Assembly (NCBI GenBank): GCA_945946665.1
Contig: CAMEWO010000006.1
Span: 1 to 64,000, forward strand
Length of the DNA stretch: 64,000 nt
Direction of reading: 5' to 3'
Origin: an uncultured Eubacterium sp.
GTDB taxonomy: Bacteria > Bacillota > Clostridia > Lachnospirales > Lachnospiraceae
The position numbers were made by a program, and so were the translations under genes. The notes beneath the pieces were generated by a model. The model searched no databases and was not told where the DNA came from. It saw only the letters and a program-made list of their open reading frames with translations. This document shows positions 55,227 to 64,000 of this stretch, in pieces (within the stretch, counting starts at the first letter, position 1; each line of letters starts with the position of its first letter).

Positions 55227-57287
55227 TCACCTCTCCAGCACATAATAATATATACATCCCTGTATACTTGAGTATCTTCCCTGGTCAACAAGGTTGTAAT
55301 ATTCTAACGCTTCATTTATCGCAGCTTCATTATCAATGCCTTTATAGTAAGGGTTTACTATCAGCAGAACCTTGTCGCTTGACTGCCTTGCAAACTGGTA
55401 CAGATCCTCTGTAAGAATGTAATCACTCATTTCCACGGTATTCCCGTTAGTATAGAACACTCTTCTCTTCCTTTTATCATCCCAGTTCAGACGGTACATA
55501 TTACCATTAATAAAATTACCATTAGATGTTGGAATTATAATATTCCAGTCAGCTTCATACCCTGTTTCCTTAAGAATATAGTCATAAGCCCTGTCAATAT
55601 AGGTATACTGGGTGTTGTATATCAGGTAATCCCCGTAAAAAATATCCCCAACAGGTATGTTCTTATCTCCAGTATAACACATTGTTACACTGTCTGTATC
55701 AAGATTAATAAAACTAAGCAGTGTAAAAGGGTCTATTGTTATAAAACACTGTACTGCAAGAAGCACTCCAACCGCAGCCTGCCCTGCTCTTAAAGCCACA
55801 ATCTCTTTTCTTACCTTAACTACCTTTCTCACTCTCTCCACAACATATATGGCAATTAAATACAACAGAATATCTCCCACCACGTTATACCTTGCCATAG
55901 GTGCCGTAATATAGAGACATGAAAATGCCACAAATGCAACTAACGACGCTATAATACAGTGTATATATTCATTTTTCTCTCTCTTCTTTTTATCCCTGAT
56001 GCCATATACAATAAGGACTATGGCACACACCAGAATAATTACCACAATAAGCCAGTTAAAATTAAGAATGAACTGCTGCTTTAACTTAGTAACTATATGG
56101 GTGATATTAAATCCCAGACAATTAGTTCCGTTACTATTCCACTTGATTCCTGTATTTTCCTCTCCATACTGGGTCCACTGGGACACTCCGCCAATAGTCT
56201 TCATATACCATAACTGAAGAATAGTAGATACAAGAGTTGTATACAGACATCCATCTGTAGCAATTTTCTTTATTGCAGAAGTTCCTTTACCACTTGTTAT
56301 ATGCCTTATAAATGTTCCCACAACCAGACCAAATACTATCACAATTCCTGTCTCTTTCGTCTGGAAACACATAAGGCTGGCTACACCTGCAATTAATGGC
56401 TTATTATATATAAATCCATACAATGCCATCATGAAGAAACATCCAAGAGCATAATCCGGGTTAAAATATGTGGCAGTACTGTAGAACAGTGGTGCCAGAG
56501 ATATAATAAATGTATAGATAGCAGCATTTTTTTCAGATGTGCCCTTAACTATCCTTAATATAATCTTGTAGATACACCACAATGCCACAGCTGTAACACA
56601 ATAACTGGTTAATGACACGCCAATTATTCTTTCAGGAAAAAGCAGCTCCCCAGCAAGATATATAAGAGAAAACATCATGGTTGGATGTTTACATATACAG
56701 AACAATCCTCTGTATTCTTCAAAATCAGTGAAAGTAAACTGCTGCACAGCCTGGCTGAATCTCCAGTAGTACTCTCCCGAATCCCATCTCTGCATCATTT
56801 CAATAAAAGGAAATCTCATGGCAATTGCAACACCAATAACAAGAATAATGAATTTTTCCCTGTTAAACCACTGCCCCATGACGGTGTCACCATTAATGAA
56901 GGAAATACATCCACATATAATAAAATACAATGCAAAAGGGAGAACAGAAAATACCCAGTAAACCAGGTCTCCAGAAAAATCAATGGTCTTGACAGAAGAA
57001 AAAATAATTGCAACTGACAGCGCAACCGGCTGCACTGATAAGAACATAAGCTGACTGTTAAACTTCCCAATCAGATTCTTGCTTAGAGCATATACCACAC
57101 CAAACACCGCATATACAACCACTACAATCAGCAGCTGCAACACCTTGCCATGCTGGATATAATACCCCCATGTCATAGCTCCCCACAGAGCCATGGCAAG
57201 AAGCATCCCAAATATATATTCTAATTTTATTAAGAGTTCTTTTTTTTCGTTATATTCTTTGCTATTCACTGCCTGCACCTTTCTCAT
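55227..57287 (-). CDS. GT-C membrane glycosyltransferase, PMT/GT39-like
   Basis: A 686-residue protein with about 13 membrane segments over residues 18-500 and an extracytoplasmic C-terminal domain. RWDSGEYYWRFSQAV in a large early loop is the catalytic-Asp type motif of GT-C enzymes, and TATYFNPDYALGCFFMMAL is reminiscent of GT39/ArnT-like proteins. It is expected to use a polyprenyl-phosphate sugar and modify surface glycan or protein. It has its own promoter and lies downstream of the Wzx terminator. Confidence 0.75.
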   Translation of the reverse strand: MRKVQAVNSKEYNEKKELLIKLEYIFGMLLAMALWGAMTWGYYIQHGKVLQLLIVVVVYAVFGVVYALSKNLIGKFNSQLMFLSVQPVALSVAIIFSSVKTIDFSGDLVYWVFSVLPFALYFIICGCISFINGDTVMGQWFNREKFIILVIGVAIAMRFPFIEMMQRWDSGEYYWRFSQAVQQFTFTDFEEYRGLFCICKHPTMMFSLIYLAGELLFPERIIGVSLTSYCVTAVALWCIYKIILRIVKGTSEKNAAIYTFIISLAPLFYSTATYFNPDYALGCFFMMALYGFIYNKPLIAGVASLMCFQTKETGIVIVFGLVVGTFIRHITSGKGTSAIKKIATDGCLYTTLVSTILQLWYMKTIGGVSQWTQYGEENTGIKWNSNGTNCLGFNITHIVTKLKQQFILNFNWLIVVIILVCAIVLIVYGIRDKKKREKNEYIHCIIASLVAFVAFSCLYITAPMARYNVVGDILLYLIAIYVVERVRKVVKVRKEIVALRAGQAAVGVLLAVQCFITIDPFTLLSFINLDTDSVTMCYTGDKNIPVGDIFYGDYLIYNTQYTYIDRAYDYILKETGYEADWNIIIPTSNGNFINGNMYRLNWDDKRKRRVFYTNGNTVEMSDYILTEDLYQFARQSSDKVLLIVNPYYKGIDNEAAINEALEYYNLVDQGRYSSIQGCIYYYVLER

Positions 57288-57325
57288 ACATACTACTATC
57301 AGCCCACTGCTTTATGAATTTCTTC

Positions 57326-57373
57326 GTTGCAATGCAACTCCCGCAATTCTATCACACGTCTGATTTTTTTCAA
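57326..57373 (-). promoter_or_regulatory. promoter and GTTGCATTGCAAC palindrome of the 55227 gene
   Basis: Minus strand: TTGAAA (57373-57368), 16-bp spacer, TAGAAT (57351-57346), then the 13-bp palindrome GTTGCATTGCAAC (57338-57326). A 19-nt string around it is shared, with one mismatch, with the apbE promoter region. Confidence 0.6.
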
Positions 57374-57397
57374 CATAATAAATGTGAAATTTTTATG

Positions 57398-57436
57398 AAA
57401 AAGACCATCTACAGCCATTTACGACTGTGATGGTCT
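57398..57436 (-). terminator. terminator of the Wzx operon
   Basis: AGACCATCACAG pairs with CTGTAGATGGTCT, with a one-base bulge and a 10-nt loop, followed by TTTTTC on the minus strand. Confidence 0.85.
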
Positions 57437-57538
57437 ACTAGTTACTACTATTTATTATTCATCAGAATATCATTATTATTCAGATATTATGATGTGTGTG
57501 CCAAATCATTGCCTATGCCAGATTAATTCTTTGACGGA

Positions 57539-58741
57539 TTAATTCTTTGGCAGCTTCATCTTTCCCACTACCATTACTGCCACAATCTTAATCAGATTAA
57601 CAATGAGAAGTGCCCATGCCATTCCCCATATTTTCCATGCAAATGTCATGGGAACTGCCAGAACAACGAACATTATCATATACACAATATTAATATACAG
57701 CTGGTACTTTTCATCAGTAAATCTTAAAAGCACAACAGTAAGTGTATTAGAAAGGAAATAGTATATCTGGCCTGCATTGGCAACCCACAGATAAGGCTTT
57801 ACATCACTATATATATCAGGGTACATAATCATTACAAATACCATGGATACCCCGACACAAAGTACATTAAGCACTGCGCCTCCTGCAATAACAGCCATAC
57901 ACAGCTTAAGGAATGTGCTGCCCTTAAGCTTTCCATTAAATCTTGCCAGATGCCCCATGATAACCCCGTTAAGAGGCATGGAAACCAGTGATATCATCTT
58001 TCCAACCAGCGTTGCGGCATAGAATATGGTAACAGCCACTCCTCCTGCAATTGCCTGAAGCATAAGCCTGTCAGCATTGAGAATTACGGCTGCAATAAGC
58101 TCGGTAAGAGACAATATTATAACAGACTTCATGTTATCCTTGTAATAATCGGACTTCCTAAATACAGGTTTGCGGTACAGAGAGCCCTTAATTACAACAA
58201 ATCCTACTGCCAGAGCCTCACCAATAAGCATAGCTGCAATCCATGAGTGAGTAACAGGAAAAAGAATTATTCCAACAACATACCCCACAGATACGAGAAT
58301 ATAATATAACAGAAAGCCTCTGTAATTAACATTAAGCCTGAATTCTACATCACTGTAATATCTAAGAACAGTTACAACCATAAGTGCAAAAAATCCCAGA
58401 AACATCAGGACAGAACCATCTCCCAGCCACATAAGGCCTGCCAGGGACACTGGTATGCAAAGAACTGCAATATACAGAAGAAATCTGTTATAATCCCCAT
58501 TACAGTCAATGTTCTTAGTCCTTGCCACCATTCTGGAATAATTAGCTGCCACACCGAATGTAGAACCCATAATAGACACGATTGACAGAAGAGTTAACAC
58601 CTGTCCGAATCTGTCTGTACCCAGCTGCCTCTGAAAGCATGGATACAGAAGGAGCTGGATAACGCCATTCATGGCAATAAGCCCCAGCATACTGTCTATC
58701 AGATCTCTTGAAACGCCTTTAACCTTATCTAATACCTTCAC
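57539..58741 (-). CDS. oligosaccharide flippase (Wzx-like, MOP superfamily)
   Basis: The 400-residue protein has about twelve hydrophobic segments. FQRQLGTDRFGQVLTLLSIVSI and MISLVSMPLNGVIMGHLARF occupy the positions typical of Wzx/PST exporters. It should move lipid-linked repeat units across the membrane. The start of the gene follows LicD by 12 bases. A 13-base tandem duplication (GATTAATTCTTTG at 57521 and 57537) spans the stop codon, a trace of recent slippage. Confidence 0.85.
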   Translation of the reverse strand: MKVLDKVKGVSRDLIDSMLGLIAMNGVIQLLLYPCFQRQLGTDRFGQVLTLLSIVSIMGSTFGVAANYSRMVARTKNIDCNGDYNRFLLYIAVLCIPVSLAGLMWLGDGSVLMFLGFFALMVVTVLRYYSDVEFRLNVNYRGFLLYYILVSVGYVVGIILFPVTHSWIAAMLIGEALAVGFVVIKGSLYRKPVFRKSDYYKDNMKSVIILSLTELIAAVILNADRLMLQAIAGGVAVTIFYAATLVGKMISLVSMPLNGVIMGHLARFNGKLKGSTFLKLCMAVIAGGAVLNVLCVGVSMVFVMIMYPDIYSDVKPYLWVANAGQIYYFLSNTLTVVLLRFTDEKYQLYINIVYMIMFVVLAVPMTFAWKIWGMAWALLIVNLIKIVAVMVVGKMKLPKN

Positions 58742-58753
58742 ATGTTCTCCTAT

Positions 58754-59572
58754 CTATACAATCACGTGGTCGGGAACCTGCTTCTCAACTGGTGGAAGCT
58801 GCATGTAATCACCATACTGTGCCTTTAACACCTCATCAAAGCATGCAGGCGCATCAAAGTAATCGTCATCCACCTGAACAGATACAATATCCTTAAACCA
58901 TTCTTTCTTAAGCGTAATTCCAATCAGGTTAATTGGATAATTGCTGTAGAAATATCTGCCTGTACTGCCCTTTACAGAGCGGCTTAACTTCTCATATCTT
59001 CTGTACAGATAATTCAGGCTGAACAGCTTTCCCACTGCGGCAAGCACAGCTACAACAACCTTTGAAATGCCTGAATACTCAGAGAGGTCAATGCTGTCCC
59101 TGTGTCCCATTGCCATTCCATATACGAATGTAAGTCTTGTCTTTAATATCTTTTGTTTGAAATCGCTGTCATATGCATTATCCAGAATGAAGAAATCAAT
59201 GCACATCCTGTTCCTGCATTTATCAAGACACTTGCTTATACATTTGTCAAATGTCTTTACAGGAACTTCATCTCTTACATTCACAAGTCTTGTAGTGTAA
59301 TCAAGGAATCCGCCAGGAGTAAGCTCCTTGCTTGTCACAAGCACGAAATCCTCACCCCACTCCTCTGCTGGTACTGCAAGAATCTTCTCATATTCTTCCC
59401 TGGTAAATGCCACATCTATATCATCATCCCATGGAACGAATGACTTGTGTCTTACAGCCCCGATAAGAGCACCTGAATCATAATAATACTTAATTCCATA
59501 TTTATGGCACACCTCATGAAGCTTTCTCATGGTATATCTGTTAGCTTCCTGTGCCTTCTTTAAATTATCCAT
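58754..59572 (-). CDS. LicD family phosphotransferase
   Basis: The 272-residue protein has the LicD/fukutin-type motifs: YYYDSGALIGAVRHKSFVPW and DDDIDVAFTREEYEKI around residues 28-62. A conserved DFFILDNAYD region follows. LicD proteins transfer phosphocholine or related phospho-alcohols from CDP-activated donors to sugars. Its upstream neighbour is a nucleotidylyltransferase fused to a CobD-like PLP domain, which suggests that the donor is a CDP-amino-alcohol. Confidence 0.93.
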   Translation of the reverse strand: MDNLKKAQEANRYTMRKLHEVCHKYGIKYYYDSGALIGAVRHKSFVPWDDDIDVAFTREEYEKILAVPAEEWGEDFVLVTSKELTPGGFLDYTTRLVNVRDEVPVKTFDKCISKCLDKCRNRMCIDFFILDNAYDSDFKQKILKTRLTFVYGMAMGHRDSIDLSEYSGISKVVVAVLAAVGKLFSLNYLYRRYEKLSRSVKGSTGRYFYSNYPINLIGITLKKEWFKDIVSVQVDDDYFDAPACFDEVLKAQYGDYMQLPPVEKQVPDHVIV

Positions 59573-59596
59573 TATCCTTTGTTACCCCACTAAACC

Positions 59597-61423
59597 TTAT
59601 CTTACTTCAACTTCCTTTAATGCTGCTACAAGAGCGTCATTGTCCTTCTCGTCTCTTACTGCAAGCCTTATATACTGTTTTCCGTCACCCACCTTCTTGG
59701 TAAGGTCTTTAATAAGTATGTCCTTTTTTAACAATATACAGCACAACTCATGACCTGTAATTCCAGAAAGCTCACACATAACATAATTTGCCTGGGATGG
59801 GAACACCTTAATATATGGAATACTCTCAAGTCCCTGTACAAGCTTTGCTCTTGCAGCTCTTAACTTAACTAAAGAAGCTGCATAATCCTTATTGTACTTC
59901 TCCATAATCTGCATGTAGAATTCACCAAATGAATTGATATTCCATATGGCAACATCCTTCTTCATGTCAGCAATAACATCTGTATTACTGCTTGCCAGAA
60001 TACCAAGTCTCACACCAGGCACACCGTATGATTTAGATATACTCTTAACCACATACAGTTCACTGTAAGATTCTAATATGTTATCATCCAGTAAAGACAG
60101 ATCCTTAACGGCTGCTCCTTCAGGAATGTCAGCAAAATCCACAAAGCTTTCATCAATAACAAGTTTTATTCCCTTGCTCTTGCACCAGTCAATTAATTTC
60201 TTAAGTCCATCCAATGGAATATAATTACCACTTGGATTATCAGGATTAATAAGAATCAGATTATCAACAGCATTATCGGTATAGAACTTTATAATATCAT
60301 CTGCATCGTATCTGAAGCCTTCCTTTTCAGGTCTGTATCCCACAATCATTGACTTATCATATCTGTTAGGATACTCCTCGAATGTTGGATATATACATCC
60401 AAGCTTACCTGTGAAATGTTCCATCAGAGATTTAATAAGCTCAGCTGCACCATTTCCAACAAGAACATATTCCTGTCTTATTCCGAAATTATTGGCTGCA
60501 AGAAGAGAATTAACCTCCATACCAGATGGATACTGGGCAATCAGTGTCTCGAAATTAGACTTTATCTCCTCGTTAAGCTTTTCTGGTGGATAATATGGAT
60601 TAACAAGATAACAGAAATCCTTTAATCCCGGATATCTCCAGAATCCACCATATCTTCTGTTAATCTTGTCCAGCTTATCATCATCACTGTCTGCAAACAG
60701 AGACTCAGCAATATTAAGATCCTGTATATTATCTATCTCATACCACTTCTGGCCTGTCAGTCTCTTTGCACGGATTTCCTTAGTCTCAAGCATGGCAATA
60801 AGCTTAATTACTGACTCATAATACTCATTCTCGCCCATTGCCTTCTCATAGGCAGACAGAAATGGCACGTATGTATTAGCACTGAAATGACTGCTGAACT
60901 TATATATATTAACTGTCTTATAATACTTTTCCTTCTCCGCAAACTTAAGATGCTTTCCAGGAATAAAATCAACGATGCAGTCGTCATCGTCAAGCTCCAT
61001 ACATGTTCCATCCATCCAGCTCTCAAACTTATCCACCAGAGCCAGAGTCTCTCTCTTATCATCAAGCAGAACATCAATAAGACTTTCCTCGAATACCAGA
61101 TCTGATTCAAGAAGAAGTGTATCCTCTGCACACAGATAATCTTTAGCAAGTGCCAGAGAATAGATATTGTTAGTCTTATCATATATTGGATTGTTGATGA
61201 ACACTACTGGTGTCTTCACATTCAGAGTTCCAATATAATCAATTAACTTCTGTCCTTCGTATCCAACTACTATTACAATTCTTGATAAGCCTTTCTTATC
61301 CAGAATACGGAGTGCTCTCTCAATCATTGTCACTCCATTAACCTTAACCATGCACTTGGTATTATTGTTTGTAAGAAACTTAAGCCTTTTCCCCATACCT
61401 GCAGCCAGAATTAAACCCTGCAT
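59597..61423 (-). CDS. nucleotidylyltransferase fused to CobD-like PLP decarboxylase/aminotransferase
   Basis: A 608-residue fusion. Residues 1-245 are a LicC-type NTP transferase (LAAGMGKRL at 6-14, ESDLVFE with Asp108, KTVNIYKFS, WYEIDNIQDLNIAE with Asp231). Residues 262-608 are a fold-type I PLP enzyme resembling threonine-phosphate decarboxylase CobD: LVGNGAAELI, NPDNPSGNY, DESFVDF, SISKSYGVPGVRLG with Lys464, and FPSQANYVM. Proposed chemistry: decarboxylation of phosphoserine or phosphothreonine to phosphoethanolamine or aminopropanol phosphate, then CTP activation for LicD. Transamination is the alternative. ATG 61423 follows GGAG; the in-frame extension to 61501 is unsupported. Confidence 0.85.
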   Translation of the reverse strand: MQGLILAAGMGKRLKFLTNNNTKCMVKVNGVTMIERALRILDKKGLSRIVIVVGYEGQKLIDYIGTLNVKTPVVFINNPIYDKTNNIYSLALAKDYLCAEDTLLLESDLVFEESLIDVLLDDKRETLALVDKFESWMDGTCMELDDDDCIVDFIPGKHLKFAEKEKYYKTVNIYKFSSHFSANTYVPFLSAYEKAMGENEYYESVIKLIAMLETKEIRAKRLTGQKWYEIDNIQDLNIAESLFADSDDDKLDKINRRYGGFWRYPGLKDFCYLVNPYYPPEKLNEEIKSNFETLIAQYPSGMEVNSLLAANNFGIRQEYVLVGNGAAELIKSLMEHFTGKLGCIYPTFEEYPNRYDKSMIVGYRPEKEGFRYDADDIIKFYTDNAVDNLILINPDNPSGNYIPLDGLKKLIDWCKSKGIKLVIDESFVDFADIPEGAAVKDLSLLDDNILESYSELYVVKSISKSYGVPGVRLGILASSNTDVIADMKKDVAIWNINSFGEFYMQIMEKYNKDYAASLVKLRAARAKLVQGLESIPYIKVFPSQANYVMCELSGITGHELCCILLKKDILIKDLTKKVGDGKQYIRLAVRDEKDNDALVAALKEVEVR

Positions 61424-61480
61424 ACCTTTGCTCTCCTTTGGTAATCTAATTATTTCAACCCATAAATAAAATGTTACATG

Positions 61481-61524
61481 AAAAAAAGTGTGAAAAACCA
61501 ACGGATTTCAAAAGCTTTTCACAC
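61481..61524 (-). terminator. terminator or attenuator in front of the fusion gene
   Basis: GTGTGAAAA (61524-61516) pairs with TTTTCACAC, followed by seven T on the minus strand. It lies after the stop of the 61597 gene but also downstream of a promoter at 61536-61564, so it may attenuate the LicD operon. Confidence 0.65.
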
Positions 61525-61535
61525 ATTTTTCACAT

Positions 61536-61564
61536 ATTTTACTCTTTATTTACTGTACTGTCAA
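61536..61564 (-). promoter_or_regulatory. promoter of the fusion-LicD-Wzx operon
   Basis: TTGACA (61564-61559), 17-bp spacer, TAAAAT (61541-61536). Confidence 0.7.
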
Positions 61565-61596
61565 TGGTGTCAGTATTGTTATAATCTCCCAAAGGG

Positions 61597-63402
61597 TTAA
61601 AACTTTATAAAATACAGATTTCCATTGTCACTGGATATAAAGCTGCCTCCTGCGGCACCTTCCAGTCCAGTCTTTAATTCAGAAAATTCCTCATCCAGAT
61701 ATGCTCTTCTGTCCACATATATGCCGGCAAACCCCTGTTCCTTTAGATACTTTACCATATCGCCATAACTCATCTCTGAAACATTCTTATTCCACTTATC
61801 CTCTTCTCTTCCCTTGATAGAGCCATAGCTCCATCTTAAGGTATCAGAGTGAACAAATCCAACATACAGATGATAATCCCACATATCATTTACCGGACCA
61901 AATTCCGGATATTCATGGTACGGAAGCTGGTAAACCATAGCTCCTTCATCAAGCTGGTTCTCAATTCTTTCCACAAAATCCTTATCACTTGCATATTCTT
62001 CCCTGATAGTATCATAAGGAGGAGTTGCAAGATTCGGACATCCTTCCCATATACTGAATATACATGCAAGGCCAAAAACGCCATAAACAATATATATAAG
62101 GATACCTTTAAGCACTTTCTTTGCATTGATAACTTCCACAAGCCTGTCCATGCATAATGCCACCGCAAGAATTGCCACATATTCAATAAATATTGAAATT
62201 CTGTTGTATCCCCGAAGCAACGGACTTACAAAGAATGCAAACATTGCACCAATTCCGCCTATTGTTCCAAGCAGCACCATGGCAATATTAAGCTCTGACA
62301 GATACCCCAATCTTTTACTTAATATTCCATCCTTTCCATCTCTCCTTGCAAAAAGCCACAATCCAAGAATTATGAATCCTATCATTCCAATTATTCCCAG
62401 ATACGCTGTAGAATTCTCATTTACAAGAAAAGCTGCATCATTGTAATAATCAATATACTTATCGTACAGTCCATGTCCATTAACAGGCATGAAAAGCTGG
62501 GCAATCTTTAAGCCATACAGCTCTGCCTGCTCAAATCCCGAACGGTCGATAGCAGCGCTGTTGCTTCCGTTAATCAGTGTGTATATTTTCCCTGGCAGAA
62601 TACTTAACACCACGAAAAAGCATACCATAACAGTAGCAATTACGCCTCTTAACCCCTGCCGTATCTTACCTGTCTTTAACAGCTTGGATATGGCAGTTAC
62701 AAGGAATATGAAGCATGTAAAGAATGGATAATAAGCTATACCATTATTTGCAATCAAAAATGTAAAAAACAGAACCACATAATTAATCTTTCTCTTGAAG
62801 AAATTCCTGTCTGGTACAAGAACATCATCTCTTTCATATATCCACAGGCATATAAGGATTGAAAGAGGAACGAAGTAACATTCAGTAAGAACGATGTGTC
62901 CTATATTTCTGTACAGCATATATGGGGATACCGCAAATACAGATGAGGCAAGTGCATTTGTCCAGCAGTTTATCTTCATATTTCTCATTACAAAATATGA
63001 GATAATCCCTGCCATAAAATATATAGACAAATACGTAAGATTCATAGCTGCCGCTGCACTTCCGGTTATAACGGCGAATATTTTCATAATCAGCAGGCCC
63101 ACATTATGCATCATGGATGATGTAAAATCATAGTACTGTACGGTAAAAGGTGCTCCCAGCCTGTCAGATGTCATGTTCCATCCCTGCTCTGTAAACTGCT
63201 TGGCGTTTACAAGAACCCCCATATCATCGCCACCGAAATATGACATTGGAATATTAATATCCAGCTGGCTTAAATCCATGAGATGATAAAGCATTGCAAA
63301 TATTATTACAATCATCAGTAAAAAGCTGCAATAATCCTGCCATTTATTTTTAAAATGCTCACCAAGCTTTGATTTCATATGTCTTATCCTTTCTTCATTC
63401 AT
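61597..63402 (-). CDS. polytopic membrane protein, probable GT-C/YfhO-like glycosyltransferase
   Basis: The 601-residue protein has about eleven membrane segments up to residue 480 and an external C-terminal domain of about 120 residues. The first loop carries SYFGGDDMGVLVNAKQF and RLGAPFTVQYYDF, with acidic DD in the position used by GT-C enzymes. The C-terminal part (GAMVYQLPYHEYPEFGPVND) resembles domains seen in related bacterial membrane sugar transferases. It overlaps the preceding gene by ATGA. Donor and acceptor unknown; a role in the same surface polymer is likely. Confidence 0.7.
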   Translation of the reverse strand: MNEERIRHMKSKLGEHFKNKWQDYCSFLLMIVIIFAMLYHLMDLSQLDINIPMSYFGGDDMGVLVNAKQFTEQGWNMTSDRLGAPFTVQYYDFTSSMMHNVGLLIMKIFAVITGSAAAAMNLTYLSIYFMAGIISYFVMRNMKINCWTNALASSVFAVSPYMLYRNIGHIVLTECYFVPLSILICLWIYERDDVLVPDRNFFKRKINYVVLFFTFLIANNGIAYYPFFTCFIFLVTAISKLLKTGKIRQGLRGVIATVMVCFFVVLSILPGKIYTLINGSNSAAIDRSGFEQAELYGLKIAQLFMPVNGHGLYDKYIDYYNDAAFLVNENSTAYLGIIGMIGFIILGLWLFARRDGKDGILSKRLGYLSELNIAMVLLGTIGGIGAMFAFFVSPLLRGYNRISIFIEYVAILAVALCMDRLVEVINAKKVLKGILIYIVYGVFGLACIFSIWEGCPNLATPPYDTIREEYASDKDFVERIENQLDEGAMVYQLPYHEYPEFGPVNDMWDYHLYVGFVHSDTLRWSYGSIKGREEDKWNKNVSEMSYGDMVKYLKEQGFAGIYVDRRAYLDEEFSELKTGLEGAAGGSFISSDNGNLYFIKF

Positions 63403-64000
63403 TCTCCAATAACAATACTGTTAATATCAATATCCACAGGAAACTTGAACCTGATTACCTTTCCATATCTTCCTGTCTTAATCACATTGCCATCAGCAGT
63501 ATCAACTCTTACTCTTGTGCCTGAAGAATCCTTACATGTAAATACTTCAGGCGAATAATCATACAGAAACATATCCATTGAATCAGAATATATACAAAAA
63601 CTGTAACCATCTTCTCCAAGCTTTAAATCTAATTCATTACAATCTGCCAGCACTACATACCATTTTGCAAGATGACTTAATGTCTTAAATCCACTGCTTT
63701 TCATTGTATCATAAAGCTGTTTTAATTCGGCGCTTTCACCTTTGTTTGTATATATATCATCCCAGCCTACAACATTATTCTTCCTCTTAAGCCATGTTGT
63801 ATATGCCCTGTTGGTATAATCCGGATCTAAGGTATACGTAGCATAAGATGTATCCAGAACATATTCCATCCCGATATCATCAAGAAGTCCCGCATCAATA
63901 CTGTCTTTCATTGTATCAACATCGTTCTGGTAAAACGTATCTGCATCCTGAACAGAGTAACTTCCAACAATACTGTCAAAGGCAAATGTAAGTGTTATAA
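63399..64000 (-). CDS. unknown protein, 5' end beyond the right window edge
   Basis: The frame is open from base 64000 to the stop at 63399, giving at least 200 residues. The Met at 63911 is internal, since the frame continues through the edge without a stop. The visible part is polar, with EYVLDTSYATYTLDPDY and a beta-rich end (VIRFKFPVDIDINSIVIG). No membrane helix is seen here. It ends in an ATGA overlap with the next gene, so the two are translationally coupled. It may be the extracellular tail of a larger membrane protein; no family is recognised. Confidence 0.7.
   Translation of the reverse strand, partial: ITLTFAFDSIVGSYSVQDADTFYQNDVDTMKDSIDAGLLDDIGMEYVLDTSYATYTLDPDYTNRAYTTWLKRKNNVVGWDDIYTNKGESAELKQLYDTMKSSGFKTLSHLAKWYVVLADCNELDLKLGEDGYSFCIYSDSMDMFLYDYSPEVFTCKDSSGTRVRVDTADGNVIKTGRYGKVIRFKFPVDIDINSIVIGE

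Noticed and set aside
57521..57549. Tandem 13-base repeat as a regulatory element
   Set aside because: The copies span the stop codon of the Wzx gene and are best explained as a short slippage duplication.
59597..61423. PntC-type phosphonate cytidylyltransferase/transaminase fusion
   Set aside because: The PLP domain follows CobD/HisC-type motifs, not class V AEP transaminase, and no pepM or ppd gene is nearby in the window.
63399..63911. Complete 170-codon gene at the right edge
   Set aside because: The frame continues without a stop from 63911 to 64000, so the Met is internal and the gene is truncated by the window.

Overview
The window looks like a chromosomal segment of an anaerobic, Gram-positive, low-GC member of the Clostridia, most likely Lachnospiraceae. 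Evidence for this: a stage II sporulation protein R homologue, a DUF3794/LysM spore-coat-type protein, HrcA/CIRCE control of groESL, strong AGGAGG ribosome sites, intrinsic terminators, lineage-typical fusions, and a sigma-D (flagellar type) promoter in front of one small gene. There is no plasmid, phage or integrase signature.

Region 1-17 kb is mostly housekeeping and ordinary accessory genes. In order: the 5' part of a surface-type gene running off the left edge, a SulP/STAS anion transporter, a lipoprotein of trigger-factor type, apbE-plsC, a membrane-anchored basic protein, pncB, a DUF1934 protein, murI, spoIIR, a GntR regulator with ispE, an AraC regulator divergent from a MATE exporter, a sigma-D-controlled unknown, and a 4Fe-4S protein divergent from a Crp/Fnr regulator. 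At 17.3-18.3 kb lies an MGMT-like gene that seems to carry a piece of another gene at its N-terminus, followed by a 375-bp near-palindromic element.

Region 18-48 kb is almost entirely on the minus strand and is dominated by cell-surface glycan synthesis. Transcription appears to enter at about 48.03 kb from a consensus promoter (TTGACA-17-TATAAT). The first genes make GDP-sugars (manC, gmd, rmd-like: a GDP-D-rhamnose route). Next come CDP-sugars (rfbF, rfbG, rfbH) followed by a thiamine-diphosphate enzyme and an SDR, an arrangement that resembles the yersiniose branched-sugar pathway. Then come GtrA and polyprenol-phosphate glycosyltransferases, a tRNA-Leu with its own promoter, UDP-galactopyranose mutase, an unusual membrane-anchored sigma-factor-like protein with a repeat tail, a ManC-ManA fusion, large GT-C/YfhO membrane proteins, an MBOAT/SGNH acylation pair, galE and glmM. 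The logic is nucleotide sugar to polyprenol-phosphate sugar to membrane GT-C transferase acting outside the cell, plus acyl decoration.

Region 48-55 kb is housekeeping/regulatory: a MarR-citrate synthase pair, groESL, a second MarR with a Gfo/Idh oxidoreductase, and a DUF4143 ATPase preceded by four 33-bp direct repeats.

Region 55-64 kb is a second minus-strand glycan cluster: a GT39-like membrane transferase, a Wzx flippase, LicD, a fused nucleotidylyltransferase/CobD-like PLP enzyme, a large membrane protein and a truncated gene at the right edge. The fusion plus LicD suggests that phospho-amino-alcohol groups (for example phosphoethanolamine) are made, activated and attached to the polymer in one locus.
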